Source of the DNA: Sva-07 sp963698435
GTDB lineage: Bacteria; Actinomycetota; Acidimicrobiia; Acidimicrobiales; Ilumatobacteraceae
Reading direction: 5' to 3'
Assembly (NCBI GenBank): GCA_963698435.1
Contig: CAVOQV010000012.1
Location: 1-64,000 of the forward strand
Length of the DNA stretch: 64,000 nt
The notes below the pieces were generated by a model that had not been told where the DNA came from, searched no databases, and worked only from the letters and a program-made list of their open reading frames with translations. Numbering within the stretch: position 1 is the first letter of the stretch; each line of letters starts with the position of its first letter. This document shows positions 45,972-56,549 of this stretch, piece after piece. The position numbers and the translations under genes were made by a program.

Positions 45972-47462
45972 GTGAAGAGTTCCGTGGAGACCCTCGAGGG
46001 CAACAAAGTCAAGCTGTACGTCGAAGTCGAAGAGGCGGAGTTCGATCACGACATCGACCGGGCCTTCAAGCTGATCGCCAAAGAGGTGAACCTGCCCGGA
46101 TTCCGTGCCGGCAAGGCGCCCCGCAAGGTGCTCGAGGCCCGTATCGGCATCGGTGCCGCCCGCGAACAGGCGCTGCGCGATGCCGTGCCGCAGTATCTCG
46201 CCAAGGCCGTGCGGGAACACGAGGTCGACCTGATCGCCACGCCGGAAGTGGAGATCACCGACGGCACCGAGTCCGGTCCCGTCGAGTTCGATGCCACCTG
46301 CGAAGTGCGTCCGACCATCACCCTCGAGGGCTACGGCGACCTCCGTGTCGAGCTGCCGTCGCTCGAGGTGACCGACGCCGACCTCGCCGCGGTTCACGAG
46401 GCCGAGCTCAAGCGCACGGCGTCGCTCGCCGACGCCGATCGCCCCTCCGAGGCCGGCGACTTCCTCACGATGGATCTTGCTGCCACCCGTGACGGCGAAG
46501 AGCTGTCGGGACTCAACACCGAGGACTGGGGGTACGAACTCGGTCAGGGTTGGGTCACCGAGGACTTCGACGAACATCTCACCGGGGTGTCCGCCGGTGA
46601 CGAGATCTCCTTCACGTCCACCCCGAAGGGTCTCGATGAGCCGGCCGACTTCGTGGTCAAGGTCAGCGCCGTCCAGGTGTCGGTCGTCCCCGAACTCACC
46701 GACGACTGGGTTTCGGAGAACATCGGCGAGTTCGACACCGTCGACGAGTGGAACACGAGCCTGCGTGAGTCGCAGGCCGACCAGAAGCTCAGCGAGGCCC
46801 GGCAAGCCGTCGTCCAAGCAATGAACGCCGCGCTCGCCGAGTTGGTCGACGTCGAGGTGCCCGAGGCGATGGTCGACGCCGACCTGAACCAGCGGGTGCA
46901 GGGCGTCGTGCAGCAGTTCCAGGCACAGGGCGTCGATCTCGGACAGTGGCTCGCCGCCACCGGTCAGGAACCCGACGAGTTCATCGAGTCGATGCGAGGC
47001 GCTTCGGTCGAGGCCGTCAAGGTCGACCTCGCACTGCGGGCAGTCGCCGAGGCCGAAGCGATCGATGTCGAGCCGCACGACTTCGACGCCGAGTACGCCC
47101 GCATGGCGATGCAGTACGGCCAGAAGGCCAAGGACATCCGCAAGGCGTACGAACAGAACGAAGCGGTGCCCGAGCTCGCTGCGCAGATCCGCAAGTCCAA
47201 GGCGTTCGACTGGTTGTTGCACCACATCGACTTCGTCGACGCCGCCGGCAACCCGATCGATCGCGACACCCTGCTCGGCCACACCCACGATGACGATGAC
47301 GACGATCACGGCGAAGCCGACGTGCAGACCGCGGCCGCTGCGGTGATCGCGGCCACCGACGCAGCGGCGGCCACCGACGACACGTCGGGGGCCGATCGAG
47401 CCGGCAACGACGACAGCGAAAACGACGACAGCGAAAACGACAGCGAAGAGGAGACGTCATGA
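45972..47462 (+). CDS. tig: trigger factor, ribosome-associated chaperone
   Basis: A 496-aa protein starting at GTG 45972. The N-terminal ribosome-binding domain has the signature GFRAGKAPRKVLEARIG (residues about 40-56). A PPIase-like domain follows (SEAGDFLTMDLAATRDG to ADFVVKVSAVQV), then the helical C-terminal chaperone domain. The last 55 residues form an Asp/Glu-rich tail (HTHDDDDDDHGEAD, DDSENDDSENDSEEE), longer than usual. It overlaps clpP by ATGA, the common tig-clpP-clpX order, linking folding and proteolysis of nascent proteins. Confidence 0.96.
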   Translation: MKSSVETLEGNKVKLYVEVEEAEFDHDIDRAFKLIAKEVNLPGFRAGKAPRKVLEARIGIGAAREQALRDAVPQYLAKAVREHEVDLIATPEVEITDGTESGPVEFDATCEVRPTITLEGYGDLRVELPSLEVTDADLAAVHEAELKRTASLADADRPSEAGDFLTMDLAATRDGEELSGLNTEDWGYELGQGWVTEDFDEHLTGVSAGDEISFTSTPKGLDEPADFVVKVSAVQVSVVPELTDDWVSENIGEFDTVDEWNTSLRESQADQKLSEARQAVVQAMNAALAELVDVEVPEAMVDADLNQRVQGVVQQFQAQGVDLGQWLAATGQEPDEFIESMRGASVEAVKVDLALRAVAEAEAIDVEPHDFDAEYARMAMQYGQKAKDIRKAYEQNEAVPELAAQIRKSKAFDWLLHHIDFVDAAGNPIDRDTLLGHTHDDDDDDHGEADVQTAAAAVIAATDAAAATDDTSGADRAGNDDSENDDSENDSEEETS

Positions 47463-48091
47463 ATCTCGATGCGGTGAACTACCTCGTTCCGAACGTCGTC
47501 GAACAGACGAGCCGTGGCGAGCGTGCCTACGACCTCTACAGCCGGATGCTGAAGGACAACATCATCTTCCTGCAGACGCCGGTCGACGACCAGATCGCCA
47601 GCCTGCTCTGTGCGCAGCTGATCCACCTCGAGTCGGAGAACCCCGACAAGGACATCAACATCTACATCAACAGCCCCGGTGGCGACATCACCGCGCTGTT
47701 CGCGATCTACGACACGATGCAGTTCATCAAGAACGACATCGCCACGATCTGCCTCGGTCAGGCTGCGTCGGCCGCCGCCGTGCTGCTCGCGGCGGGCACG
47801 AAGGGCAAGCGACTGGCACTTCCGCACAGCAGGGTGCTGTTGCATCAACCGAGCGGCCAAGTGGGCTATGGCCAGGTCACCGATCTCGAACTCGCGGCCG
47901 CCGAAATCATGCGGATGCGTGAGCTGATCGACGGCATCCTGGCCGAGCACACGGGCCAGCCGATCGAGCGGATCCACGCCGACACCGACCGCGATTTCGT
48001 CATGGAAGCGGACGAAGCGATGGAATATGGCATCATCGACAGAGTGATCTCGTCTCGTGAGGCGGTGGACCGCACCGGTCCCATCCGCTGA
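47459..48091 (+). CDS. clpP: ATP-dependent Clp protease proteolytic subunit
   Basis: A 210-aa serine peptidase. The catalytic Ser is in CLGQAASAAAVLLAAG and the His in RVLLHQPSG. The oxyanion strand is NSPGGDITALFAIYDTM. The start overlaps the tig stop. Processing of a short N-terminal propeptide is normal for the family. It forms the barrel that degrades substrates unfolded by ClpX, encoded next. Confidence 0.97.
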   Translation: MNLDAVNYLVPNVVEQTSRGERAYDLYSRMLKDNIIFLQTPVDDQIASLLCAQLIHLESENPDKDINIYINSPGGDITALFAIYDTMQFIKNDIATICLGQAASAAAVLLAAGTKGKRLALPHSRVLLHQPSGQVGYGQVTDLELAAAEIMRMRELIDGILAEHTGQPIERIHADTDRDFVMEADEAMEYGIIDRVISSREAVDRTGPIR

Positions 48092-48235
48092 TCGGGGCGT
48101 GGTCGGCCCGATCCGTCGGGTGGGTCCACGACTCGATGTGGTGGACGCGCCAGACTGACGGGCTCCGAAGGGGCGACCCGTCGGGGACGGTCCGCAACCA
48201 CACGGCGCAGCAACGACACGAAGGGGTACCGACAA

Positions 48236-49513
<1,278 letters not shown>

Positions 49514-49533
49514 GCGTGCCGGCCGACCGGCCG

Positions 49534-49539
49534 TAGCCT
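49534..49539 (+). promoter_or_regulatory. putative -10 box (TAGCCT) of folC
   Basis: TAGCCT ends 9 nt before ATG 49549. The spacing equals that in front of tig and ndk. Pattern-based. Confidence 0.4.
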
Positions 49540-49548
49540 GAGCGGTTG

Positions 49549-50838
49549 ATGACCTACGACGACGCGCTCGCGTATCTCGACGAGCACGCGACCTACGAGA
49601 AGACCGGCCGCATCACGTCGCCGTCGACCGAGACGATCGCCGCACTGTGCGCAGCGATGGGCGACCCGCAGCACGCTGCACCGGTGATCCACCTGACGGG
49701 GACGAACGGCAAGGGATCCACCGCGCAGATGATCTCCCGCTTGTTGGTGGCGAGTGGCCTCACGGTCGGCACGTATACCAGCCCGCACCTCGAACGGGTC
49801 AACGAACGCATCAGTCGCAACCTGGAACCCATCTCCGATGACGACTTCGCCGAGCAGGTCGCCGCCGTCGCGGACCTCGAAGGCATCGTCGGACGTCGGC
49901 CGGGTTACTTCGAGATCGTGACCGCGGCGGCGTTTCGTTGGTTCGCCGACGTCGCCGTCGACGTCATGGTGATCGAGGTCGGCCTGCTCGGACGATGGGA
50001 CGCCACCAACGTCGTCGACGCCACCGTGGCCGTCGTGACCAACATCGGCATGGATCACACCGAGTTCGCCGGGCCGACGCTCGAACACATCGCCCGCGAG
50101 AAGGCCGGCATCATCAAACCGCGCTCGGCGACCGTCGTCGGCGAGACCCGGCCCGAGCTCGTCTCGATCTTCGCCGAGGCCGGAGGTAGCAGCATGCTGG
50201 TCGCTGACGACGACTTCGAGATCGTCGGCAATCGGCTCGCAGTCGGTGGTCGGCTCGTCGACATCCGAACGCCGACAACCATCTACACCGACATCTATGT
50301 GCCGTTGCACGGCACGCACCAGGGTTCGAATGCCGCCGTGGCGCTGGTGGCCGTCGAGACGTTCTTCGCGGCACCACTGCCCGAGGACGTCGTCCTCGAG
50401 GGCTTTGCCGAGACCGTGATGCCGGGCCGGTTCGAGGTGCTCGGCCGCCAACCCCTCACGATCGTCGACGGCGCCCACAACCCCCCGGGCGCCGACATGT
50501 GCGCCGAGGTCTTCTTCGACGACTTCGATCCCGAAGGCCGCCGGATTCTCGTCGTCGGCACCTTGCGCGACCCCGGTGAGATGCTCGCGGCGCTGCGAGC
50601 CGACGAGTTCGACGTCGTCTTCGCCTGCACGGCGCCGTCACCGCGAGGCGTGCCCGCCGCCGACGTCGCCGACGCCGCTCGTCGCCTCGGCTGTGACGAC
50701 GTCTTCGTGTTCGACACCGTCGAAGCCGCGTGTCAACGGGCCATGGAGTACGCCGACGGCGACGATGCCGTGCTCGTCACCGGGAGCCTCTACACCGCCG
50801 GCGCCGCCCGCCCCGTCCTCCAGCGCTACGCCAACTGA
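49549..50838 (+). CDS. folC: folylpolyglutamate/dihydrofolate synthase (Mur ligase family)
   Basis: A 429-aa protein with P-loop VIHLTGTNGKGSTAQMISRL near residue 50, SPHLERVNERI, GLLGRWDATNVVD, NIGMDHTEFAGPTLEHIA and LTIVDGAHNPPGADM. These are the standard FolC motifs, with a C-terminal Mur-ligase domain ending in TGSLYTAGAARPVL. It adds glutamate to folates and perhaps converts dihydropteroate to dihydrofolate. A TTG codon directly before the ATG is an alternative start. Confidence 0.95.
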   Translation: MTYDDALAYLDEHATYEKTGRITSPSTETIAALCAAMGDPQHAAPVIHLTGTNGKGSTAQMISRLLVASGLTVGTYTSPHLERVNERISRNLEPISDDDFAEQVAAVADLEGIVGRRPGYFEIVTAAAFRWFADVAVDVMVIEVGLLGRWDATNVVDATVAVVTNIGMDHTEFAGPTLEHIAREKAGIIKPRSATVVGETRPELVSIFAEAGGSSMLVADDDFEIVGNRLAVGGRLVDIRTPTTIYTDIYVPLHGTHQGSNAAVALVAVETFFAAPLPEDVVLEGFAETVMPGRFEVLGRQPLTIVDGAHNPPGADMCAEVFFDDFDPEGRRILVVGTLRDPGEMLAALRADEFDVVFACTAPSPRGVPAADVADAARRLGCDDVFVFDTVEAACQRAMEYADGDDAVLVTGSLYTAGAARPVLQRYAN

Positions 50839-50862
50839 GCGCTCCCACCGAAGGAACGGCGA

Positions 50863-50868
50863 TAGGTT
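50863..50868 (+). promoter_or_regulatory. putative -10 box (TAGGTT) of ndk
   Basis: TAGGTT ends 8 nt before the ndk ATG, in the short folC-ndk gap. Pattern-based. Confidence 0.4.
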
Positions 50869-50876
50869 CGGTGGCC

Positions 50877-51287
50877 ATGTCTGATCGCACACTGGTCCTG
50901 CTGAAGCCCGATGCCGTGGAGCGCAAGCTCGTCGGCGAGATCGTTTCCCGATTCGAGGCCAAGAACCTCGACATCGTCGCCATGGACATCCGCACGCTCG
51001 ACGCGGACACGCTCGCTCGCCACTACGAGGAGCACGTCGGCAAGGGGTTCTACGGTGAGCTCGTCGAGTTCATGAGCCGTGGCCCGGTCGTCGCGATGGT
51101 GATCGAGGGCCCCGAGGACACCTGGGAGGTCGTACGTGCGATGATGGGCGCCACGAACCCGCGCACGGCCGCACCGGGCACCATCCGTGGTGATCTCGGC
51201 ATCCTGTTCACCGAGAACCTGGTGCACGGCAGCGATTCGCTGGCATCCGCCGAGCGCGAGATCGGGATTTTCTTCCCCAATCTGTAA
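50877..51287 (+). CDS. ndk: nucleoside diphosphate kinase
   Basis: A 136-aa protein of normal length. It begins SDRTLVLLKPDAVERKLVGE. Active-site His is in ENLVHGSDSLASAEREI, and nucleotide-binding residues are in GATNPRTAAPGTIRGDLG. It transfers phosphate from ATP to other NDPs. GTG 50871, two codons upstream, is an alternative start. Confidence 0.97.
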   Translation: MSDRTLVLLKPDAVERKLVGEIVSRFEAKNLDIVAMDIRTLDADTLARHYEEHVGKGFYGELVEFMSRGPVVAMVIEGPEDTWEVVRAMMGATNPRTAAPGTIRGDLGILFTENLVHGSDSLASAEREIGIFFPNL

Positions 51288-51367
51288 CATTTTGAGATTC
51301 CGGTTCCTGGCACGGTTGGAGTGCCGGACCTGGCATCTTGTGACAGCTCGCGAAAGGTGGCCAGCCA

Positions 51368-52402
51368 ATGGCCCGCAACAACCCGCTCAGCCTTGGGCGT
51401 GACCTCGCCATCGACCTCGGCACGGCGAACACCCTGATCTACGTGCGCGGCCACGGTGTCGTGCTCGACGAGCCGTCCGTGGTGGCGATCAACGCCAACG
51501 ACGGTCGCCCCGTCGCGGTCGGGATGGAAGCGAAGCGGATGATGGGGCGCACCCCCAACCACATCAAGGCGATCCGACCGCTGAAAGACGGTGTGATCGC
51601 CGACTTCGAAGTGTGCGAAAAGATGCTGCGGTACTTCATCCAGAAGGTGGCAGGCTCCAAGTGGAGCAAGCCACGCATGGTGATCTGCGTGCCGTCGGGC
51701 ATCACCGGGGTCGAGCAGCGCGCCGTCCAGGACGCTGCCGAGTACGCCGGGGCCCGCAAGCCGGTCCACATCATCGAAGAGCCGATGGCTGCCGCGATCG
51801 GCGCCGACCTGCCCGTGCACGAGCCGAGTGGGAACATGATCGTCGACATCGGTGGCGGCACGACCGAAGTGGCGGTCATCTCACTCGGTGGCATCGTCAC
51901 GGCCCAGTCGATTCGCGTTGCCGGTGACGAACTCGACGAAGCCGTGCTCCAGTACGTGAAGAAGGAGTTCTCGCTCGCCATCGGTGATCGGACCGCCGAG
52001 GAGATCAAGATCCAGATGGGGTCGGCGTGGCCGATGGAGGAAGAACTCACTGCGGACATTCGCGGGCGCGACCTGATCTCCGGTCTGCCGCGCACCATCG
52101 AGATCACCACCGAGCAGATCCGTGAAGCCGTCGCCGAGCCGATCTCTGCCATCGTGGATGCCGTGAAGACCACGCTCGACAAGACCCCGCCCGAGTTGGC
52201 GGCCGACATCATGGAGGACGGCATCACCATCACCGGTGGTGGTGCACTCCTCGGTGGACTCGATCAACGCCTTGCCCATGAGACCGGGATGCCGATCCGG
52301 ATCGCCGACGAGCCGCTGTACAGCGTCGTGATCGGATCGGGCCGCGCCCTCGAGAACATCGATGCGATCCGCGGACTCATGTCGCTGGGCGGCGAGGACT
52401 GA
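51368..52402 (+). CDS. mreB: rod-shape-determining protein MreB
   Basis: A 344-aa bacterial actin. Phosphate-1 loop is AIDLGTANTLIYV; phosphate-2 and adenosine regions are NMIVDIGGGTTEVAVISLGG and TGGGALLGGLDQRL. It starts the mreB-mreC-mreD-mrdA-rodA cluster that directs lateral wall synthesis. A weak GAAAGGTGG precedes the ATG. A short inverted repeat (GGCAC/GTGCC) lies in the 80-bp upstream gap. Confidence 0.97.
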   Translation: MARNNPLSLGRDLAIDLGTANTLIYVRGHGVVLDEPSVVAINANDGRPVAVGMEAKRMMGRTPNHIKAIRPLKDGVIADFEVCEKMLRYFIQKVAGSKWSKPRMVICVPSGITGVEQRAVQDAAEYAGARKPVHIIEEPMAAAIGADLPVHEPSGNMIVDIGGGTTEVAVISLGGIVTAQSIRVAGDELDEAVLQYVKKEFSLAIGDRTAEEIKIQMGSAWPMEEELTADIRGRDLISGLPRTIEITTEQIREAVAEPISAIVDAVKTTLDKTPPELAADIMEDGITITGGGALLGGLDQRLAHETGMPIRIADEPLYSVVIGSGRALENIDAIRGLMSLGGED

Positions 52403-52433
52403 CGCCTCGGCGTCGACGACGTTCGTCACCACC

Positions 52434-53651
52434 ATGGCCATCTACTCCGTCGGGCGCAAGCGAGTCATCCTCGCGTTGCTGCTGACCACGGTGCTGCTGC
52501 TCACGCTCGACCTTCGCGGCAATCCGGTGATCGATGCCGCTCGTGAGGGGTTCACGCAGGTGATGCGCCCGGTCGAGAACGCAACCGGGGTGGTCACGAA
52601 TCCGATCGAGCGTGTGTGGCACGGCATCACGAACTACGACGATCTCGAGCGCGAGAACCGGGCGTTGCAGGAGCAGGTCGACCGGTTGATCGGCACTCAG
52701 GCCGCCGCCGAGGCAGCCGTGATCGAGGGCAAGGAACTGCAGGCGCTCTACAGCCTCCCGTCGCTCTCGGGAATCGACACCGAGGTCGCCCGCGTGGTCG
52801 GGTATGCAGCGAACAACCTCGATCAGGTGATCGAGATCAACAAGGGCAGCTCCAGTGGCATCGAAGTCGGCATGGCCGTGGTCAACCAGGCTGGGCTCGT
52901 CGGCAAGGTCACCCAGGTCACGCGCACGTCTGCCCGCGTGATGCTGGTCACCGACAGCCGCTACACGGTCGCGGTCAAGGTCACCTCGGCGTCCGCCGCT
53001 GACGACGCGGTTCCGACCAACACCTCACCGTCAGGGCTCAGCCCGTCCGAGATCGCGGCTGCGGGCACGACGACGACCACGTCGACGACCGTTCCACCAT
53101 TGTCCGGGCCGGTCGTTCCCGGCGTCACGTTGCCCGACGGCTCACCGGTTCCCGACACGACCCTGCCGGGCGTGGCCCTCGGTCCGGATGGACAACCGGT
53201 GATCGATCCGCTCACGGGCCGCCCTCTCACTGCTGCGGAGATCGCGAACCTGCTCGAAGTGCTCGGCGATGCTGCCGAGTCGTCGGCGCCGACCGACACG
53301 TCGACGGAAGCTGCCGCCGATCCGTCGTCGACCACGACGACCACCCTCGCGGAGGTCATCGAGAAGGAGTACGGCGCACTCGAAGGACGCGGGCGCCTCC
53401 GGCTCCCGCAGATCAAGTTCATCCAGGACTCGCCGTCGCTGTCGGAGCTGGTGGCCGGTGACCTCGTCGAGACGGCGGGTGGGACCGAGAGCCTGGCCCC
53501 GACGGGAATCCCGGTCGGTCGTGTCGTCAACCGGGCCGACCGACCCGGGTCGGGTGGCCCGCTGCTCGATGTCGAGCTCTACGCCGACCTGGCCCGGCTG
53601 AACTTCGTGCGAGTCGTGCTGTACAAGCCGCTCTCCGAAGTCGACCAGTGA
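52434..53651 (+). CDS. mreC: rod-shape-determining protein MreC with Thr/Pro-rich insertion
   Basis: A 405-aa protein. One N-terminal transmembrane helix (ILALLLTTVLLLTLDL) and a coiled coil (DLERENRALQEQVDRLI) precede the first beta domain (VARVVGYAANNLDQVIEINK, SSGIEVGMAVVNQAGLVGKV). The beta core is then interrupted by about 150 residues rich in Thr, Pro, Ser and Asp (TTTTTSTTVPPLSGP, DTSTEAAADPSSTTTTT). The last beta part resumes with GRLRLPQIKFIQDSPSLSEL. Typical MreC is near 280-320 aa without this insertion, which should lie outside the membrane. Confidence 0.93.
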   Translation: MAIYSVGRKRVILALLLTTVLLLTLDLRGNPVIDAAREGFTQVMRPVENATGVVTNPIERVWHGITNYDDLERENRALQEQVDRLIGTQAAAEAAVIEGKELQALYSLPSLSGIDTEVARVVGYAANNLDQVIEINKGSSSGIEVGMAVVNQAGLVGKVTQVTRTSARVMLVTDSRYTVAVKVTSASAADDAVPTNTSPSGLSPSEIAAAGTTTTTSTTVPPLSGPVVPGVTLPDGSPVPDTTLPGVALGPDGQPVIDPLTGRPLTAAEIANLLEVLGDAAESSAPTDTSTEAAADPSSTTTTTLAEVIEKEYGALEGRGRLRLPQIKFIQDSPSLSELVAGDLVETAGGTESLAPTGIPVGRVVNRADRPGSGGPLLDVELYADLARLNFVRVVLYKPLSEVDQ

Positions 53652-53657
53652 GCACGG

Positions 53658-54197
53658 ATGTTCGCGTCGTTCGTTCAGGGCCCGCTCGTGCGGGTGATCC
53701 CCCTCGGTCTGATCCTGCTGGCTCTGCAGCGCACGATCTTCGTCGAGATCCAGGTCGGTGGCGTGATCGTCCAGATCATGATGGCGATGGCTGCTGCGGC
53801 CGGGGTCGCAGGAGGCAGTGAACGCGGCGCCGTCGTGGGCTTCACCCTGGGTGTGATGTTCGACCTGGCCGAAGGGACGCCACTCGGCTCGACGGCCACG
53901 GCCATGACGGTTGCGGGTGCGGTGGGCGGGCTCCTGGCATTGATCGCCGCCGATCCCCACTGGTGGCTCGAGGCGATCTTCACCGCCCTGGGCACCGCAG
54001 TCGGCGTCGCGATGATTCCGCTCCTGCGGGCCTTCATCGGCGAGTCCGAGCCCTTCCAGCGTCAGCTCGGGGTGGTGATCGCGGTCACGGCGGGCGTCGC
54101 CGCGCTGCTGAGCCCGTTGCTGGTGCCGCTCGCACGATGGTGCCTGCGCATGCGCCGGCCCGAGTGGAAGCAGCCGGTCGGCGACCCTGCATCGTGA
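53658..54197 (+). CDS. mreD: rod-shape-determining protein MreD
   Basis: A 179-aa, very hydrophobic protein with five to six predicted helices (VIPLGLILLALQRTIFVEIQ, GAVVGFTLGVMFDLAEGTPLG). The pattern GxxxGxxxDL in helix 3 is usual for MreD. It starts 6 nt after the mreC stop and completes the MreBCD set. Confidence 0.9.
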   Translation: MFASFVQGPLVRVIPLGLILLALQRTIFVEIQVGGVIVQIMMAMAAAAGVAGGSERGAVVGFTLGVMFDLAEGTPLGSTATAMTVAGAVGGLLALIAADPHWWLEAIFTALGTAVGVAMIPLLRAFIGESEPFQRQLGVVIAVTAGVAALLSPLLVPLARWCLRMRRPEWKQPVGDPAS

Positions 54198-54324
54198 CCC
54201 GCGTGCGCCCGGCGTGATCCCTGTCACCCGGTCGTCCGGTGCCCTGACGTGTCACTGCTGCAACACGTTTGTAACATGCGGGGCGTCATGATGAATGAGA
54301 TGTCGAACGACGGGCTGACCCCGG

Positions 54325-56543
54325 ATGGCCGCTGACAAGCGCGCTGCTCGTCTCGGTGTGCTCGCGCTCGTCGGCATGCTGCTGTTCGGGCTCGTCGGTG
54401 CTCGCATCTGGTTCCTGCAGACGGTCGAGCAAGAGGCGCTGCAGGCCAAGGTCGACACGACGAAGCTGCGAACGGTTCCGCTGCTTCCCGAACGCGGTCG
54501 CATCTTCGACGCCGAGGGGCGGATCCTCGCCGACAACGACCGCGTCCTCACGGTGGGTGTCGACTGGGAAGTGATCCGCCAGCGCGACAATCGGGCCGAG
54601 ATCTTCCGTCGGCTGTCCGGTTGGGTCGATGTGCCCGTCGAAGAGATGGAGGAGCGGTTCCAGAGCCAGGTGTACAGCCCCTTCCTGCCGATGCCGGTCG
54701 CCGAGGACATCGATGAACGCACCGCGATCGCCATCCAGGAACGCGTCGAGGACCTTCCCGGCGTCGAGATCCTCGAACAGTCCCGACGGGTCTATCCGTA
54801 TGCGCCGATCGCCAGCCACGTCGTCGGCTACATGGGACGCATCACCGCGGAGACCAAGGACTTCTACCAGGGCAAGGGGTACTACCTCAACGAACGCGTC
54901 GGTCAGTTCGGAATCGAACTGAGCATGGAGGAAGAACTGCACGGTACGTGGGGCTATGTCACCTACGAGGTCGACAACGCCAGCCGCATCGTGCGGGAGG
55001 TGCGCCGCGTCCCGCCGATCAACGGCAACGACGTCCAGCTCACGATCGACCTCGATCAGCAGCAGTTCGCTGAACAGGCGCTCGAGACCAAGTTCCGCGA
55101 CCGGCAGCGGCAGGTGGCGATCAACCCGCTCGACCCGGAGACGAACTTCACCCAGCTCGTGTTCCCCGAATACCCGCGCGAGGTTCCGTACAAGGCACCC
55201 GCCGGCTCGGTCGTGGTGCAGAACTACCAGAACGGCCAGATCATCGCGCTTGGCGAGCTACCCCACGTTCGACAACCGCTGGTTCGAAGTCCGACCTCAG
55301 CGGTGGCAAGTTCGACGAGATCTTCCCGTCGGTCGACGAGAACGGCGACCCGATCGACCCCGACGAGTCGATCCTGGTCAACCGCGCGATCCAGGGCCGC
55401 TACAACCTCGGCTCGACCTTCAAGCCCTTCGTCGCCTTCGCCGCGCTCGACACGGGGCTGATGGGGAACAACGACTACTACCGCGACGAAGGCTCGTACC
55501 GCATGGAGTCGGTCGCCGAGGACAAGTGCAACGACGGCCTCGTGCGCTGTGTGTATCGGAACGCCACCTGCAGCGGCACCGGTCGTCCGTGTGTGTACGG
55601 ATCCGTCGACGTCGAGACCGCGCTGGCGGTCTCGTCGGATGCGTTCTTCTATCGCATCGGCGAGCTGATCATGACCGAGAACGATTATCAGCCCGTCCTC
55701 CAGGAGGAGGTGCGCAAGTTCGGGTTCGGCTCGGACCCCGGCATCGACCTCCCCTATGCGTTCGACGGAACCGTGCCGGATGCGGAACTGAAGGCCGAGT
55801 ACGGCGAGCGTGGTGTGATCAGCGAGTCGGAGGCCTCCGGGTACTTCACCGGCGACAACGTGCAGCTCGCCATCGGCCAGGGTCTGCTGTCGGCGTCGCC
55901 GCTCCAGCTCGCCATGGGATACTCGACGATCGCCAACAAGGGCTACGTGATGAAGCCCGAGATCATCAAGGCCGTCTACCAACCGGGAGTTCCCGATTCG
56001 GAACTCCAGGGCTACGTCGACCTGAGCCAGGCCAAGCTGGCCGAGGAACCGAACGTGGCCGGAGAGGTCGTCCGTCAGCTTCCGTTGGCGCCGGAGTCGT
56101 GGGAGGAGATCGATCGAGGTCTGGCCCGCGTGATCACCGGGCCGGGCACGACGAGCGACTACTACCACAAGACCACCGGAGAGAATCTCTTCTACGAGTA
56201 CCGCCAGACTCCTGGAGCGATCCCGCTCGCCGGCAAGACGGGCACGGCGCAGGGCGCCGGCAACTATCCGTGGAACGACTCGTCCGCGTTCGCCGCCTAC
56301 AGCCGCGATCCGTCCAAGCCGTACACCGTGAGCGCCTACCTCGAGAAAGCCGGGTACGGGTCACAAGCGGCAGCGCCGGTCGTCAAGTGCATGTTCCTGC
56401 AGATGTCCGGCATCACCCAGGCCGACCCGGTCCGGTTGTCCGATGCCCTGGACCCCACGTCGACGGTTGCTGCCCAGCCGCGCCGGCTCGCCGACACGAG
56501 CTGCTACGACGGCCGCTTCTCGAACGTGCGCACGATCGAGTAA
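54325..56543 (+). CDS. mrdA: penicillin-binding protein 2 (elongasome transpeptidase), two frameshifts in this sequence
   Basis: About 738 aa after removing extra bases near 55252 and 55290, between which only about 40 bp reads in the third frame. An N-terminal membrane anchor (LGVLALVGMLLFGLVGARIW) is followed by the PBP dimerisation domain (LLPERGRIFDAEGRILADN; GYMGRITAETKDFY). Transpeptidase motifs: GSTFKPFVAF (SxxK), AVSSDAFFY (SxD in the SxN position) and LAGKTGTAQGAG (KTG). It crosslinks peptidoglycan together with RodA, encoded next. Since such an enzyme is normally essential beside MreB and RodA, the two shifts are probably sequence errors. Confidence 0.9.
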
Positions 56544-56549
56544 CCGTTC

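Noticed and set aside
55461..56543. A separate penicillin-binding protein gene starting at 55461
   Set aside because: The start is in mid-domain, after the SxxK motif; the sequence is the continuation of mrdA after two one-base shifts.
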